The notes: generated by a model from the sequence alone, not told the origin. A DNA stretch of 64,000 nt from Rhodocyclaceae bacterium (GCA_018262775.1 JADFDU010000022.1:1-64000); one strand, 5' to 3'. Shown: positions 51,199 through 62,029, numbered from the stretch's first letter. Numbers and translations: made by a program.

Positions 51199-52758
51199 TT
51201 ACAACTCTGCGAAGCGCTTGCCCAGTTCGGCGTATGTCAGTTGTTCGCGCTTCGCGTCCGATAGATAGTCGATGCCGATGCCGTATTCTTCCCAGCGGGC
51301 GCGCACCTTGGCCTCGAGTTCGACGGGAATCTTGTTGATCGGCGGGAAACGGCGATTCCCCCACGCCGGGTTGCGCTCGAATTCCCAACTGCGCGTGGCG
51401 TCGATGAGGGTTCGTGTCCAGCAGCCGGTGCCGTATTTCAGCGGATTGGCCTGCTCGCGTGGCGTTGACGGGTCGAGCACCGAGCCGAAGGTTGGGCCGA
51501 AAGTGAGCAATTGACCCATGGCCGGATTGACGCGGAAGGCGAATGCCCATTCGAGCGCTTCGCGGTCGCGGATATCGATATCTTCTTCGACTACTGTTAC
51601 GTTCTTGAAAAACCATTGGCCGGCACTGGTGCCCCATAGCGCATTGGCGATCTGCTGGGCATGGCCGCGGTACTGCTTGCGGATCTGAACCACGATGTGG
51701 GTGCCCGTCACGACTGGCGGCATCCAGACGTCGGTGATGCCGCCGACACCGACATTTTCCAGCATGTTCCAGGCGATGGCCGACCAGCTGTAAGCGCACA
51801 GCGGCGAATCCTCGCTCGGAAATCCCGGGCGTGCGCCTTCCAGCGTGCCGCGCAAAATGGGATCGTCACGGTGCGTGATGCGTTTAAGCCGCAATACGGG
51901 TTTGGGCGAAGGACTGCCGCCGGCATAGCCCGGGTACTCCCCGAAAGGCCCCTCCATTTCGAAAGTGGCGGGATTCGGATCAATCGTGCCCTCGATCACG
52001 ATCTCTGCGCTTGCAGGCACCAGAAGGTCGCTCGTCTCGCAGCGCACCAGTTCCACCGGGCGGCCGAGGATGGCGCCCATCATGTCGTACTCACAGACCT
52101 CCTTCGGGAAGGGGCTGCCTGCGCAGAACGGCAGCACATCGTGCCAGCCATACACGATCGCCACTGGCATGGGTGCCTGGGTTTCGCGGTGTTCGGCGAA
52201 ATGCGCACCCCAGTGCTGGGTTGGAATGAGCAGCTTGCCGATCTTGTCCGGCGCGATGACCTGTCCGCGGTAGATTCCGACGTTGAGCTTGTCGTTTTTC
52301 AGGTTGCGTGTGACCACGCCGCAGAAGGTGTCGATATAGCGGCCGCCATCCAGATGATGCCAGAAGGGCACGGGAAACTGGCCCAGGTCGAGGTCGGCTC
52401 CTGCCAATATGTGCGTCTTGACCGGACCGCCGTCGACCACGATCGGCGGAATGCCGCGCTGATAGCACGCCTTCAGGTGCCGGACAATGGCCTGTTCGGA
52501 GGTGTCGGCAGGCAGTCCCAGCATCAGGCATACGTGGCGACGATTGCCGAGGCTGCCCGTGAGGAATTTCGTGCAACGCGTGCGTTGGTGATCCTTGATG
52601 TTTTCAAACAGCAGTCCCGGCCCCGACAGGCCCAGATTGACGCGCGCGATTGCACCGATCTCCTCACGCCAGTCGACTTCGGCGCGGATGCGTTTGAGCT
52701 CTCCGTGTTGTTCGAGGGTGTTCAGCCAACTGCGCAGATCGGGACCGCTGTCGTTCAT
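51199..52758 (-). CDS. UbiD-family decarboxylase
   Basis: The 519-aa protein belongs to the prenyl-FMN-dependent (de)carboxylases: LRSWLNTLEQHGELKRI at the start and FEMEGPFGEYPGYAGG near residues 265-280, holding the catalytic glutamates. UbiD enzymes act on aromatic or unsaturated acids. Prenyl-FMN needs a UbiX-type synthase, not seen here. The start at 52758 (MNDSGPDLRSW) fits the family. It sits with a binding protein gene and next to the ThDP cluster, likely for aromatic or unsaturated acid breakdown. Confidence 0.92.
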   Translation of the reverse strand: MNDSGPDLRSWLNTLEQHGELKRIRAEVDWREEIGAIARVNLGLSGPGLLFENIKDHQRTRCTKFLTGSLGNRRHVCLMLGLPADTSEQAIVRHLKACYQRGIPPIVVDGGPVKTHILAGADLDLGQFPVPFWHHLDGGRYIDTFCGVVTRNLKNDKLNVGIYRGQVIAPDKIGKLLIPTQHWGAHFAEHRETQAPMPVAIVYGWHDVLPFCAGSPFPKEVCEYDMMGAILGRPVELVRCETSDLLVPASAEIVIEGTIDPNPATFEMEGPFGEYPGYAGGSPSPKPVLRLKRITHRDDPILRGTLEGARPGFPSEDSPLCAYSWSAIAWNMLENVGVGGITDVWMPPVVTGTHIVVQIRKQYRGHAQQIANALWGTSAGQWFFKNVTVVEEDIDIRDREALEWAFAFRVNPAMGQLLTFGPTFGSVLDPSTPREQANPLKYGTGCWTRTLIDATRSWEFERNPAWGNRRFPPINKIPVELEAKVRARWEEYGIGIDYLSDAKREQLTYAELGKRFAEL

Positions 52759-52852
52759 ATTCGATGCGCGTACTCCGTTGCATTCATGGAAAGGGGATGC
52801 ACGCAAACCTTAGCATGGCATGCGGCAGGTCGGCAATGTCCCTAATGGAGCC

Positions 52853-54025
52853 TCAGTGCAGATGCGCTGACACCGGTGCGCTGTCCTCGGGCAGCTCGGC
52901 GTGGACGGTTTCGCCTTCCGCCGTGGGGTACATCGGCATGCCGCAGTCGTCGCAGAACTCCAGCGGAAAACGTTGTTCCAGTGCGATCACGCTGCCAATG
53001 CCGGCTTCCCCCAGCACGGTCTCGATCTGTCCCACGCAGTCGGTCGTCTCATCCTCGGATCCGAGCAGGGGCCACACCACGCCGTGCACTACTTCGCTGG
53101 AGTCGGCGAGGGTGAAGCCGATGCGGTATTCCTCCAGCCTTTCCTCGTGGAAGGGCGCCACCACGGCGCGCAACTGCTGTGGCCTGACGCTGAGCACCGT
53201 CTGCAGGAAGGCCGCCGCCGCGCGCAGTGAATACAGGCGCAGGCCCTGGTCGGCATTGCGGCAGGCAGCGTGGAAGACATCCGGCAGCAGCGGTTCCAGG
53301 GCGCAGCCGGTGAACAGCGTCTGCAGCGCGGCACCACCCTGGGCGATCCATTGCGTCGCCGCCTGTTCGCGCGAGCCGTCCTCCTCCTGCCAGCGGAACA
53401 GGGCCTGGCCGCGCGGGGTGACGACGGCGCCGATCAGGTAGCGCGTGTCGGAAATGAAGCGGGTCGTCTCCGGCAACTGGCGCGGGTCGATATGCGCGTC
53501 CTTGCCATCGGCCGCCGCTTTGGCAAGCTGATTGGCCAGGCGATAGGTGTCGACGAAGCCGCGCGGCAACTGGTCCGGGCTGTAGAGAAAGTCCGTCAGC
53601 GCGAGCTTCGTGCCGGCCGCCAGGGTGTGGGCCTGCAACTGGGTGCGTGCCGTAGCGAGCGTGCCGGCAGGTAGCGGACCGGAAGGAATTGTGAAGCGCG
53701 ACCAGGCCAGCAGCGGCGCGGCGAACATCGCCACGTCGAACTCACTGTTGCCGGTACCGAGCACGCCGCCCTCGGCGCGCGACTCGATGAGATCGGCCAG
53801 CGCATCGTAGGCGCGGCCGTTGGCGCCGAAGAGGTGATCAAGGGCGACGTTGAGCGTGTCCTCGTTGCCGGTGCGCAATTGCCGGTCGACGGCCTCGGCG
53901 AGCCGGGTTTCCCAGAAAGTATCCTCGATGCGGCTGGCGGAGGCGCCGAGGCCGCCGGCCAGGCGGGCAAGCTGTTCGGCGTCGCGGTTCAGTGCGCCCC
54001 GGCGGGCGAAGCGGCTTCTCTTCAT
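52853..54025 (-). CDS. DUF2863-type protein, function unknown
   Basis: The 390-aa soluble protein matches the DUF2863 pattern known mainly from betaproteobacteria, with no catalytic motif I can name. A cysteine pair in the C-terminal CDDCGMPMYPT resembles a small zinc ribbon half. The N-terminus is basic (KRSRFARRGALNRD). It is divergent from the marR-type gene, whose promoter lies in the shared gap. Confidence 0.8.
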   Translation of the reverse strand: MKRSRFARRGALNRDAEQLARLAGGLGASASRIEDTFWETRLAEAVDRQLRTGNEDTLNVALDHLFGANGRAYDALADLIESRAEGGVLGTGNSEFDVAMFAAPLLAWSRFTIPSGPLPAGTLATARTQLQAHTLAAGTKLALTDFLYSPDQLPRGFVDTYRLANQLAKAAADGKDAHIDPRQLPETTRFISDTRYLIGAVVTPRGQALFRWQEEDGSREQAATQWIAQGGAALQTLFTGCALEPLLPDVFHAACRNADQGLRLYSLRAAAAFLQTVLSVRPQQLRAVVAPFHEERLEEYRIGFTLADSSEVVHGVVWPLLGSEDETTDCVGQIETVLGEAGIGSVIALEQRFPLEFCDDCGMPMYPTAEGETVHAELPEDSAPVSAHLH

Positions 54026-54093
54026 GGCATGTCCTCAGGTTCGGCTGGCGATTTTACTCCCTCGACCACGCGCAAGCGGGGTTTTCTTGAAAC

Positions 54094-54130
54094 GACAATA
54101 TACTTGACAATATGACAATAAACATGTCAA
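54094..54130. promoter_or_regulatory. MarR-type operator/promoter region
   Basis: Three direct GACAATA repeats (54094, 54106 and 54114) and an inverted pair TTGACA (54104-54109) / TGTCAA (54125-54130) lie just before the MarR start. TTGACA also serves as a good -35. Autoregulation by the MarR protein is the natural reading. Confidence 0.65.
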
Positions 54131-54139
54131 ATCGCCAAG

Positions 54140-54649
54140 ATGAAGGTGCACGATTCCGTCTCGGCAACCTCCGCCCGACCGCTGGCCCAGGCCAACCAAG
54201 CCATACAGACCATGCAAACAATAAGGCGGCTGTTTCATGCCCTCGCCGGTGCGGCCGAGCGCAGCCATGCCGAGTTGGGCATCACTGCCAGCATGTGCGC
54301 GGTGCTGGAGACCCTGCATGCGCGTGGACCGTGTCGGGTGCCGCAGATCGCGCGGGAGAAAGGCGTCAGCCGCCAGCACATCCAGATCGTCGTCAACGCG
54401 TTGCTGGCGGCGGATCTCGTGGAGTGCCTCGACAATCCCGATCACCTGCGCTCGCCGCTGCTGCGCCTGAACGTGGCCGGCACGCGGGCGTACGAGGCGA
54501 TCCGGCGGCGCGAGACGCGTCTGCTGTCCGATCTGGCGAAGCGGATTCCCGCGGCCGATCTCGATGTGACCCTGAACACCCTGAATGCGATGGAGCGTGG
54601 GTTGAATCCGCTGCGGGCGAAACCCGCCCGGGCCGGTTCGCGTGTTTGA
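54140..54649 (+). CDS. MarR-family transcriptional regulator
   Basis: The 169-aa winged-helix protein has a MarR fold (AERSHAELGITASMCAVLETL; PQIAREKGVSRQHIQIVVNALLAADLVE; SPLLRLNVAGTRAYEAI). MarR proteins repress efflux or catabolic genes and respond to small phenolics or oxidants. It is followed by a small membrane protein gene, probably co-transcribed. Confidence 0.92.
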   Translation: MKVHDSVSATSARPLAQANQAIQTMQTIRRLFHALAGAAERSHAELGITASMCAVLETLHARGPCRVPQIAREKGVSRQHIQIVVNALLAADLVECLDNPDHLRSPLLRLNVAGTRAYEAIRRRETRLLSDLAKRIPAADLDVTLNTLNAMERGLNPLRAKPARAGSRV

Positions 54650-54674
54650 AGTTGGAGCTTGAAAGGAGGGGGAA

Positions 54675-54908
54675 ATGCGGCGTTACGGAAACATGCTGGG
54701 TATTCTGCTGGTGGGACTGGGCTCGCTGCTCGGCGCGGCGCTGGTGATCCGGCTGATGTGGAACTGGTCGATTCCGGCTCTTTTTGGCTTCGGGCCGATC
54801 GCCTTCAAGTATGCCCTGGGCTTCGTGCTGCTGGGCCTGATCTCTGCGGGTCTACTGCGCCGGGGTCGTCATCGCGACGGCTGGTGGCATTTCAGCGGCC
54901 GCAGATAA
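54675..54908 (+). CDS. Small membrane protein, 77 aa
   Basis: Two membrane segments (about 7-27 and 45-62) and a basic, tryptophan-containing tail (RRGRHRDGWWHF). A strong AGGAGGGGG Shine-Dalgarno sequence precedes the ATG. It lies 25 bp after the MarR gene and is a likely target of it. No family was recognised. Confidence 0.7.
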   Translation: MRRYGNMLGILLVGLGSLLGAALVIRLMWNWSIPALFGFGPIAFKYALGFVLLGLISAGLLRRGRHRDGWWHFSGRR

Positions 54909-54910
54909 GC

Positions 54911-54934
54911 CGCCCGCCCCGTGCGGGGCGGGCG
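54911..54934. terminator. Strong GC hairpin between convergent genes
   Basis: CGCCCGCCCC and GGGGCGGGCG form a perfect 10-bp stem with a 4-base loop. It lies between the convergent small membrane protein gene and rhlE. There is no T-run, so termination may need Rho. Confidence 0.6.
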
Positions 54935-54940
54935 TGAAGG

Positions 54941-56338
<1,398 letters not shown>

Positions 56339-56696
56339 GGCTCTTTCCTTTTCAAGTAAATGAGCGTCGCGACCATGGGACTCAAGCCCGTAGGCGACGC
56401 GGTATCACCGGCAACAACTCATGCCGTTCTGAAAGGAAAGGCGGGAGAGATCGAGGACGGAGACTGTGTGTGGAATACAGTCACGTGAGCCCGATATATA
56501 TGGAAGCTTGCGGGCTGGAGAATTACTGCTTGCTGCATTGCACAATGCGCATTATACAGACCGCCGCGCGTTGCGCCAGCGTTTTTTCTGATGCTGCCAT
56601 GCTGCGCTGGAAAGTCAGCCGCCAGGGTACGGCGAACTTAGCAAGCCAAGCGCAAATCAATTTAAGGGAATCGCTTTATTCGCAAGTGCGCGGAAA
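56339..56696. other. Gap between rhlE and the ParE toxin gene
   Basis: 358 bp without a credible gene. On the minus strand it holds TATAAT (complement of 56551-56556), a likely rhlE promoter that gives a leader of about 200 nt. One dispersed motif copy lies at 56610-56634. An open frame running across this gap on the plus strand has atypical composition and no start signal. Confidence 0.6.
56610..56634 (-). repeat. Dispersed bipartite motif, copy 14 (intergenic)
   Basis: On the minus strand: CGCCGT, nine bases, GCTGACTTTC, preceded by GTT as in copy 15. It lies between parE and rhlE. Confidence 0.83.
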
Positions 56697-56987
56697 TCAT
56701 TTGTAACCCGCTTCCTTCTGGCCGCGCAACGCCAGTACGAAGACCGTATCGATCTCGGCAACGTAGTGGTACAGGGCGACGTAGCCGCGGGAGCGGCGTC
56801 CGATCACCAGTTCGCGCTTGTCATCCTGGGCCGGCCGGCCAATGAGCGGGTTGTGTTCGAGTACGTCGATCGCGCGGATGATTTCGCCGATGCGTGACGG
56901 CGCATCTTCGATTTCATGTTGCGTCAGATGATCGAAGATGCGCTCGAAGTCGTCCGCCAGTTCGGGCGCCAGCTCGATGCGCGACAT
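56697..56987 (-). CDS. ParE/RelE-superfamily toxin
   Basis: The 96-aa protein has the ParE fold pattern (IELAPELADDFERIFDHL; IDVLEHNPLIGRP; RGYVALYHYVAEIDTVFVLALRGQKEAGY). ParE toxins inhibit gyrase and RelE-like ones cleave mRNA; this one looks ParE-like. It lies 13 bp downstream of the antitoxin gene, the usual order. Confidence 0.9.
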   Translation of the reverse strand: MSRIELAPELADDFERIFDHLTQHEIEDAPSRIGEIIRAIDVLEHNPLIGRPAQDDKRELVIGRRSRGYVALYHYVAEIDTVFVLALRGQKEAGYK

Positions 56988-57000
56988 TCGGATCGCTGCG

Positions 57001-57285
57001 TCAGCGCGTCAGCTTGCGGGCGCTCGGGCGCTTGGCTTTCCCGCCGGCCAGCCGGTCTTCCAGGTAGCCGCGCATTTCATTCCAGGGGATCGTTTTTCCC
57101 GCGGCCACGATGCGGGCGTAGCGTTCTTCGGCGACTTGGTTGAAATCCGCGCGCCGCTCCTCCTGCTCCGCTTTCTCCGCGATGGCCTCCAGGATGAAAC
57201 TGTGCGAGGTTGTGCCTGCCCGCTTGGCGGCGGCGGCAACTCGGGCTTTAAGGGTCTCCGGCAGGCGGATCGTCGTTGTGGTCAT
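57001..57285 (-). CDS. Ribbon-helix-helix antitoxin
   Basis: The 94-aa protein has an N-terminal RHH DNA-binding motif (TTTTIRLPETLKARVAAAAKRAGTTSHSFILEAI) and a C-terminal toxin-wrapping tail rich in E and R. The start at 57285 begins the RHH strand; the longer open frame upstream is unlikely. A perfect 20-bp palindrome 30 bp upstream is its likely operator. Confidence 0.9.
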   Translation of the reverse strand: MTTTTIRLPETLKARVAAAAKRAGTTSHSFILEAIAEKAEQEERRADFNQVAEERYARIVAAGKTIPWNEMRGYLEDRLAGGKAKRPSARKLTR

Positions 57286-57315
57286 GATGGCCTCCAGTTC
57301 ATGAGCTTGTCTCAC

Positions 57316-57335
57316 TGTAGCACAATAGTGCTACA
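57316..57335. promoter_or_regulatory. Toxin-antitoxin operator palindrome
   Basis: TGTAGCAC-AATA-GTGCTACA is a perfect inverted repeat with 8-bp arms upstream of the antitoxin gene, where RHH antitoxins typically bind for autorepression. It overlaps a TATTGT-like -10 on the minus strand. Confidence 0.8.
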
Positions 57336-57398
57336 AGAAAAAGAGGTTGTGTTCGAATTGATTTCACGATGGTCTTCAGCGCGCTTTCCCGCAGTCGC

Positions 57399-57423
57399 AA
57401 AAGTCAGCCGCCGTGATACGGCG
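57399..57423 (-). repeat. Dispersed bipartite motif, copy 15 (covers the recQ stop codon)
   Basis: On the minus strand: CGCCGT, nine bases, GCTGACTTTT. The recQ stop TGA lies inside the tail, and the last residues SPYHGG are encoded by the motif. Confidence 0.85.
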
Positions 57424-59215
57424 AACATAGCAGCCCAAGCAGCGCCTCGCCGTAATTTTCCAGCTTGCGTGCACCGATGCCGGGGATGTGGCGCATCGCT
57501 TCGGTCGATTGCGGTCGCGCGCGCACCAGTCCCAACAGCGTGGCGTCGTGGAGGATGACGTAGGCGGGCACGCCGTGTTCCTTTGCGGTTGCGGCGCGCC
57601 AGGCGCGCAGGCGCTCGAAGAGGGCGTGTTCCTCGGCCGTGAGTTCGGCATCGATGCGGCGGCTCTTCGGCGTGGCAGCCTTCCTCTTCTCCGGCGCGCG
57701 GCGTAGCGGCACCGCCTGCCCGCCCTTCAGCACGGGGCGGCTGGTGGCGGTGAGGGTCAGGGCGCCGTGGGCGTGGTCGACCGCCAGCAGGCCGAGCGCC
57801 ACCATCTGGCGGAAGATGCCGCGCCACTCCTTTTCCGGGATGTCGGCGCCGATGCCGAAGGTGGACAGCTTGTCGTGCTGCCACTGGCGCACGCGCTCGT
57901 CGTTGCGGCCCATGAGTACGCTGATGACGTGGCCGGCACCGAAGCGCTGGCCGCTGCGATAGACGCAGGACAGCGCCTTGCGCACGGCCTCGGTGCCGTC
58001 CCAGGTCTGCGGCGGCTCGAGGCAGGTGTCGCAGTTGCCGCAGGGGCCGCTGTCTTCGTCGAAGTAGGCGAGCAGGCGCTGGCGGCGGCAGGCGCTGGTC
58101 TCGCACAGGCCGAGCAGGGCGTCGAGCTTGGCGCTGGCGACGCGCTTGTGGCGCTCGTCCGCCGGGGACTCGGCGATCATGCGCCGCTGCTGCACGACGT
58201 CAGCGAGGCCGTAGGCCATCCACGCGTCGGCGGGCAGGCCGTCACGGCCGGCGCGGCCGGTTTCCTGGTAGTAGCCCTCGATGCTCTTCGGCAGGTCGAG
58301 GTGGGCGACGAAGCGCACGTCGGGTTTGTCGATGCCCATGCCGAAGGCGATGGTCGCCACCATCACCACGCCGTCCTCGCGCAGGAAGGTGGTCTGGTTG
58401 CGCTCGCGCACAGGGGAGTCCATGCCGGCGTGATAGGGCAGGGCGCGGAGGCCCTCGGCGCACAACCAGGCTGCCGTCTCCTCCACCTTGCGCCGCGACA
58501 GGCAATAGACGATGCCGCACTCGCCCTCATGCTCGGCGCGCAGGAAGGCCAGCAACTGGGCACGGGCGTTGGCCTTCTCGACGATCCGGTAGCGGATGTT
58601 GGGACGGTCGAAGCTGGCGATGAAGACGCGCGCGCCTTCGAGGTGCAGGTTGGCGATGATCTCCTTGCGCGTCGTCTCGTCGGCAGTGGCCGTCAGGGCG
58701 ATGCGCGGCACCTCGGGGTAGCGCTCATGGAGGAAGGTGAGCTTGAGGTACTCCGGGCGGAAGTCGTGACCCCATTGCGAGACGCAATGTGCCTCGTCGA
58801 TGGCGAAGAGGGCAAGACCATGAGGGGCGGCCTTTACCAGCAGGCTGGTGAAGTAGGGCGACAGCAGCCGCTCCGGCGAGACGTAGAGCAGGTCGAGCCT
58901 GCCCTCCGTGAAGGCGCGTTCGGCGCGATCGGCTTCCGTCGCCGATTGCCCGGAATGGATGCAGGCGGCGCGCACGCCGGCTTCAAGCAGCGCCGCCACC
59001 TGGTCCTGCATCAGCGCGATGAGCGGCGAAATGACGAGGGCCGTGCCCGGGCGCAGCAGGGCCGGGATCTGGTAGCAGAGCGACTTGCCGCCGCCGGTGG
59101 GCATGAGCACCAGCGCGTCGTCGCCGGCGGCGACCCGCTCGATGATCTCGGCCTGCGCCCCGCGGAAGGCAGGGTAGCCGAAGATGTCGTTGAGCAGGGT
59201 GAGGGCGGTGGTCAT
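57404..59215 (-). CDS. recQ: ATP-dependent DNA helicase RecQ
   Basis: The 603-aa helicase has Walker A TGGGKS (40-45), DEAH (140-143), and a RecQ zinc region with cysteines in [24 protein letters not shown]. An RQC domain and a C-terminal HRDC domain ending [21 protein letters not shown] follow. RecQ unwinds forks and recombination intermediates. The start at 59215 ([14 protein letters not shown]) gives the usual N-terminus. The last six residues come from an overlapping dispersed motif. Confidence 0.97.
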   Translation of the reverse strand: MTTALTLLNDIFGYPAFRGAQAEIIERVAAGDDALVLMPTGGGKSLCYQIPALLRPGTALVISPLIALMQDQVAALLEAGVRAACIHSGQSATEADRAERAFTEGRLDLLYVSPERLLSPYFTSLLVKAAPHGLALFAIDEAHCVSQWGHDFRPEYLKLTFLHERYPEVPRIALTATADETTRKEIIANLHLEGARVFIASFDRPNIRYRIVEKANARAQLLAFLRAEHEGECGIVYCLSRRKVEETAAWLCAEGLRALPYHAGMDSPVRERNQTTFLREDGVVMVATIAFGMGIDKPDVRFVAHLDLPKSIEGYYQETGRAGRDGLPADAWMAYGLADVVQQRRMIAESPADERHKRVASAKLDALLGLCETSACRRQRLLAYFDEDSGPCGNCDTCLEPPQTWDGTEAVRKALSCVYRSGQRFGAGHVISVLMGRNDERVRQWQHDKLSTFGIGADIPEKEWRGIFRQMVALGLLAVDHAHGALTLTATSRPVLKGGQAVPLRRAPEKRKAATPKSRRIDAELTAEEHALFERLRAWRAATAKEHGVPAYVILHDATLLGLVRARPQSTEAMRHIPGIGARKLENYGEALLGLLCSPYHGG

Positions 59216-59261
59216 GGGGGCCAAGTTCGTGAATAAGTGCCTTGCGGATTCAGTATCCAAT

Positions 59262-59269
59262 GCTAATAT
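59262..59269 (+). promoter_or_regulatory. Extended -10 element before the 144-aa hypothetical gene
   Basis: TGCTAATAT gives a TGn extended -10 about 85 bp before the ATG at 59354, in the gap divergent from recQ. Confidence 0.45.
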
Positions 59270-59353
59270 GCGTGTCAAATAAATGACGCCACGCTGCGAC
59301 CCGCAAGGGCGAGGCATGGCGCAAGGACGGACGGCCAACAGAGGGTGCCAAGC

Positions 59354-59788
59354 ATGACAAATTACGTCTATCGCGCTGAAAAGCTCGACCGCTTGCGGAA
59401 GGCGGAAGAGCGGGTGTTGCGCCTCGAGCGGCAGTTCGGGCCGCCGCACGATTATCCCCAGAAAATGCTGGAAACGGTGCGCAAGCAGTTGCCGGCGAAC
59501 CGTGCCGTCTATCGCCTCGAATGCCAGACGCGGGTGCCCGCGGCCAATGGCGAGAATACCGTGATCGTGCGCATCCCGGAGCGCAATGCGCTCTTCGCCG
59601 AGGTGACGCGCATCCCGGATGAGCGCAACCTGGCCTCGGGCGTGATCTATTTCGGCGTTGACGACGCAGTGAGCCAGACCAACAAGCTGAGTCCGAATCT
59701 GGCCATTCCCTACGAGAAAGTCGATGTTCAGGTCGGCGGCGCCTGGTTGCCGCTGACGCCTGCGACGCTGGCAAAGCTTCCCGCCTAA
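59354..59788 (+). CDS. Hypothetical protein, 144 aa
   Basis: The soluble protein has a charged N-terminal helix ([24 protein letters not shown]) and a beta-rich remainder ([35 protein letters not shown]). I do not recognise the family. The ATG at 59354 has GAGGG upstream; a GTG three codons earlier is possible. It stands alone between recQ and the PIN gene, converging with the latter. Confidence 0.7.
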   Translation: MTNYVYRAEKLDRLRKAEERVLRLERQFGPPHDYPQKMLETVRKQLPANRAVYRLECQTRVPAANGENTVIVRIPERNALFAEVTRIPDERNLASGVIYFGVDDAVSQTNKLSPNLAIPYEKVDVQVGGAWLPLTPATLAKLPA

Positions 59789-59793
59789 GCCAC

Positions 59794-60225
59794 CTAAACC
59801 GCTTCCAGCAGTTCTGCTGCTGCCGCCGGCGTGGCGATGCGAAAGCCGAGCCGGTCAGCCTTCCTTGCCAGCGCCAGCAGCGCCTTGTCCTTGGTGACGA
59901 GCAGATCGGCCCTGGCCGCCTGCGCCAGTTCGAGGAATTTCTGATCATCCGGGTCGCGGCATGGCGGCAGCGCGCCGCTTGTGGTGTCGTTGCAGATCTG
60001 CACCAAGGCAGCGTACTCGTCGAGGATGCGGTGGGCTTCATCAGTGGCAATCTTGAACTGCGGGTAGCTCAGCACATGAGCCAATTCATCGCGGCAGGCG
60101 GCATTGCAGATGCAGGTTGCCCGGCCGCTGCGCAGGGCCTCGTGGATCGGCGCGGCGGCAGCATCGCGAAAATGCAGCAGGTCGAGCACCACGTTGGTGT
60201 CGAGGACGAGTGCCAGCTTTTTCAT
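59794..60225 (-). CDS. PIN-domain toxin component, COG1569 type
   Basis: The 143-aa protein has a PIN nuclease fold with acidic residues at D9 ([11 protein letters not shown]), E in CRDELAHVL, and D in [12 protein letters not shown] and LLVTKDKAL. It probably cleaves RNA. No antitoxin gene is next to it; the 144-aa neighbour lies on the other strand and does not look like one. It may be an orphan toxin or a nuclease not used as a toxin. Confidence 0.87.
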   Translation of the reverse strand: MKKLALVLDTNVVLDLLHFRDAAAAPIHEALRSGRATCICNAACRDELAHVLSYPQFKIATDEAHRILDEYAALVQICNDTTSGALPPCRDPDDQKFLELAQAARADLLVTKDKALLALARKADRLGFRIATPAAAAELLEAV

Positions 60226-60239
60226 CTAGGGTGCCAATA

Positions 60240-61355
60240 TCAAAGGTTCAGTTCCTCGCAGACGTGTTCGCCCAGGGCGAGGCAAGCGGTCAGTCCCGGC
60301 GACTCGATGCCGAACAGGTTGATGAGGCCGGGCAGGCCGTGCGTGGTGTGTGTCTGCACGAGAAAGTCGGCCTGGGGCGCGCCCGGTCCGGCGAGCTTCG
60401 GGCGGATGCCGGCATAGGCCGGCTGCAGGGCACCGTCTGCCAGGCCCGGCCAGTACTTGCGCACCTCTCCATAGAAAACCTCGGCGCGGCGCGGATCGAC
60501 CGCATAGTCGATGGCGTCGACCCACTCCACGTCGGGGCCGAAGCGCGCCTGGCCGCCGAGGTCGAGCGTGACATGCACGCCCAGCCCGCCCGGCTCGGGC
60601 AGGGGATAGACCAGGCGCGAGAAAGGTGCACAGCCGGCAAGCGAGAAATAATGGCCCCGCGCCAGATGCAGGCGCGGCACGTGGCGCGCGTCCAACCCGT
60701 CGATGGCGGCAGCGACCCGCGCCGCCTGCAGGCCCGCCGAATTGATCAGCATGCCGGTTTGCAGCCGCATCGGTTCCGTGCCACCCACTTCCAGCAGGAA
60801 GCCACCGCCGGTCGCCTCGGCCTCGGCGCGCAGCAGCGGGCTTTTCAGGGCGAGCGCGGCGCCGTGCGCCTCGGCCTCGCCAAGCAGCGCCTGCATGAGG
60901 CCGTGGCTGTCGACGATGCCGGTGGACGGCGAAAGCAGCGCGGCGCTGGCGCGCAATTCCGGTTCGAGTGACTTCGCCTGCGCCGCCGTCAGCGGCTGCA
61001 AGTCACTCACGCCGTTGGCTTCGGCCTTGCGCCGTAGCGCGGCCAGCGCTTCCTCCTGGCCTGCCGTGGTGGCGACGAGCAGCTTGCCGCAGCGGCGATG
61101 GGCAACGTGGTGCGTGGCGCAAAAATCGTAGAGCAGGGCCTTGCCGGCCACGCACAGGCGCGCCTTGAGCGAGCCGGCGGGATAGTAGAGCCCGGCATGG
61201 ATGACTTCGCTGTTGCGCGAACTGGTCTCCATGCCGATTGAAGCATTGGCTTCGAGGATGACGGTCTCGATGCCGCGCAGGGCCAGCGCCCGCGCACAGG
61301 CGAGGCCGACCACGCCCGCGCCGATCACCACTGCCCCCGTTTTCTCCGTCATCAT
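60240..61355 (-). CDS. FAD-dependent oxidoreductase, L-2-hydroxyglutarate oxidase-like
   Basis: The 371-aa DAO-fold flavoprotein has the FAD motif [16 protein letters not shown] (9-24), [30 protein letters not shown] (typical of the LhgO/YgaF group) and [10 protein letters not shown] near the C-terminus. LhgO oxidises L-2-hydroxyglutarate and passes electrons to the membrane; other alpha-hydroxyacids are possible. The ATGATG start at 61355 lies 14 bp after the bioD stop, so it may be co-transcribed with the biotin genes without a metabolic link. Confidence 0.88.
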   Translation of the reverse strand: MMTEKTGAVVIGAGVVGLACARALALRGIETVILEANASIGMETSSRNSEVIHAGLYYPAGSLKARLCVAGKALLYDFCATHHVAHRRCGKLLVATTAGQEEALAALRRKAEANGVSDLQPLTAAQAKSLEPELRASAALLSPSTGIVDSHGLMQALLGEAEAHGAALALKSPLLRAEAEATGGGFLLEVGGTEPMRLQTGMLINSAGLQAARVAAAIDGLDARHVPRLHLARGHYFSLAGCAPFSRLVYPLPEPGGLGVHVTLDLGGQARFGPDVEWVDAIDYAVDPRRAEVFYGEVRKYWPGLADGALQPAYAGIRPKLAGPGAPQADFLVQTHTTHGLPGLINLFGIESPGLTACLALGEHVCEELNL

Positions 61356-61369
61356 GAAAACGTCCTCAT

Positions 61370-62029
61370 TCAAGCGGCCGGGAGCGTCAGCAGCCTTGCC
61401 ATGCCTGCCGCGTCGGGCGCTGCCTGATGCGGCAGCACGCCGAGCAGCGGCGCATTGAGGCGTGCTGCCAGCGCGGCAATGTTTTCCTCCGCGCACACCA
61501 TGTGCGCATCGATGCGGTTGGCGATCCAGCCGGCGAGCCGCAAGCCGCGCGCAACGACTGCTTCCTGCGTCAGCAGGGCGTGGTTGATGCAGCCCAGGCG
61601 CATGCCCACCACCAGCACCACCGGCAGGCCCAGGCGCGCGGCGAGATCGGCGCTGTCCCAGCGCTCGCCTAGCGGTACGCGAAAACCGCCCACACCCTCG
61701 ACGATGACGCACTCGGCCTGCGCGCACAGCGCCCCGTAGGCAGCGACGATGCGCGCCATGCTGATCGTCGCGCCTTCGTGCTGCGCCGCGATGTGCGGTG
61801 CCAGCGGTGCGCGCAGCAGACAGGGATTCATCAGGTCATGAGGCGCGTCTATGCTGCTCGCCGCGCGCAACTGCACCACATCCTCATTGACGCCGTCGGC
61901 GTTTATGCCCGCCGCGACCGGTTTCATGCCGACTGTGCGCAGCCCCTTGCCGGCGTAGGCATGCAGCAGCGCGCAACTGGCCAGTGTCTTGCCGATCCCG
62001 GTGTCGGTGCCCGTGACAAAGAGGTTCAT
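61370..62029 (-). CDS. bioD: Dethiobiotin synthase
   Basis: The 219-aa ATP-dependent enzyme forms the ureido ring of biotin. It has the P-loop GTDTGIGKT (7-15), the substrate motif MKPVAAG (35-41) and [10 protein letters not shown] near residue 113. The start overlaps the bioF stop by 4 bp. Confidence 0.97.
   Translation of the reverse strand: MNLFVTGTDTGIGKTLASCALLHAYAGKGLRTVGMKPVAAGINADGVNEDVVQLRAASSIDAPHDLMNPCLLRAPLAPHIAAQHEGATISMARIVAAYGALCAQAECVIVEGVGGFRVPLGERWDSADLAARLGLPVVLVVGMRLGCINHALLTQEAVVARGLRLAGWIANRIDAHMVCAEENIAALAARLNAPLLGVLPHQAAPDAAGMARLLTLPAA

Noticed and set aside
53586-53610. GAAAGTCCGTCAG near 53586 as a motif variant
   Set aside because: The tail is disrupted and the hexamer is absent at the fixed spacing.
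59354-60225. The 144-aa protein as antitoxin of the PIN toxin
   Set aside because: The two genes converge on opposite strands, and the 144-aa protein lacks a DNA-binding or toxin-wrapping pattern.
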